A stretch of 6,953 nucleotides of DNA from an uncultured Clostridia bacterium (GTDB taxonomy: Bacteria; Bacillota; Clostridia; UBA1381): assembly GCA_934481375.1 (NCBI GenBank), contig CAKSPN010000092.1, positions 1 to 6,953 on the forward strand. Reading direction: 5' to 3'. The first letter of the stretch is position 1. The number at the start of each line of letters is the position of its first letter. The notes beneath the pieces were generated by a model. That model searched no databases. It was not told where the DNA came from and saw only the letters and a program-made list of their open reading frames with translations. Positions 6,627 through 6,953 of the stretch are shown here, piece after piece. The position numbers and the translations under genes are program-made.

Positions 6627-6953
6627 ATAAAATCACAGTCTTTACTTTATCATATACCTCATTGTGTATATCTTCAATTGTTCTTACGCCGTTTTCGTTT
6701 GCGCAGACAATACGCTCCCAGCCGAATTTCTCTGCCGCATACACGGCGTTGCTATAGCTTTCTTCAAGATACTCCTCATTGCTTTCGTGAATATCCTTAG
6801 CTTCGCCGCCCGTCACTTTATTGGGACGCTCAGAAAGAAGCTTTATACGCCATTTTACGGGCATATCGAGAAAAACCGTTATATTCGGTCTCGGAAGTCC
6901 GTAAATATTGTACTCGAAATCATCAAGCCACGAAAGAAACTTATCCTTTTCGG
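6625..6953 (-). CDS. tmk: Thymidylate kinase, C-terminal fragment (cut by right window edge)
   Basis: The last 108 residues of a dTMP kinase, which phosphorylates dTMP to dTDP in cytoplasmic dTTP synthesis, end at a TAA at the complement of 6625-6627. Seen in order are YGLPRPNITVFLDMPVK (a strand with Asp after hydrophobics, typical of the family), RPNKVTGGEAKDIHES in the lid region, EEYLEESYSNAVYAAEKFGW, and IEDIHNEVYDKV near the end. This series closely resembles clostridial thymidylate kinases. The N-terminal P-loop and the DRY-type motif lie outside the window, so catalytic completeness cannot be judged. The reading frame continues upstream of the internal Met (complement of 6862-6864) to the window edge. 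The gene converges on the flippase gene and shares its terminator. Confidence 0.86.
   Translation of the reverse strand, partial: EKDKFLSWLDDFEYNIYGLPRPNITVFLDMPVKWRIKLLSERPNKVTGGEAKDIHESNEEYLEESYSNAVYAAEKFGWERIVCANENGVRTIEDIHNEVYDKVKTVIL

Overview
The window looks like a piece of chromosome from an anaerobic member of the Firmicutes, most likely class Clostridia. This is inferred from the gene set (RNase J, a potassium-type membrane pyrophosphatase, a SpoVB/YtgP-like flippase, a clostridial-style thymidylate kinase), from strong AGGAGG-type ribosome binding sites, and from sigma-A promoters in AT-rich gaps. I cannot place it below class. There are no RNA genes, mobile elements, CRISPR arrays or phage genes.

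Layout from left to right: (1) the first 74 codons of ribonuclease J on the minus strand, cut by the left edge just inside its metal-binding motif; (2) a complete membrane-bound ion-pumping pyrophosphatase (hppA), also minus strand, with its own promoter and a terminator separating it from the RNase J gene; (3) a 256-base divergent control region with an outward promoter for hppA and, about 150 bases away, a consensus promoter for the next gene; (4) a complete P1B-2 zinc/cadmium/lead-exporting ATPase on the plus strand, with an unusual His/Cys-rich N-terminus built partly from 39-base tandem repeats in place of the usual ferredoxin-like metal-binding domain; (5) a complete 14-helix-type MOP/MVF-superfamily flippase (SpoVB/YtgP/MurJ-like) on the plus strand with its own promoter; (6) a strong hairpin shared as terminator with the convergent last gene, the C-terminal 108 codons of a thymidylate kinase (tmk) on the minus strand, cut by the right edge.

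The genes appear to be separate transcription units rather than one system: RNA decay, pyrophosphate-driven ion pumping, metal efflux, cell-envelope lipid flipping and dTTP synthesis. The best regulatory story is the metal ATPase. A perfect-consensus promoter is followed directly by a near-perfect ArsR/SmtB-type palindrome covering the predicted transcription start and touching the ribosome binding site, but no regulator gene is in view. Most of the window is ordinary core genome. The points worth a second look are that operator and its missing regulator, the repeat-built metal-binding tail, and hints that the pyrophosphatase belongs to the dual sodium/proton-pumping subfamily.
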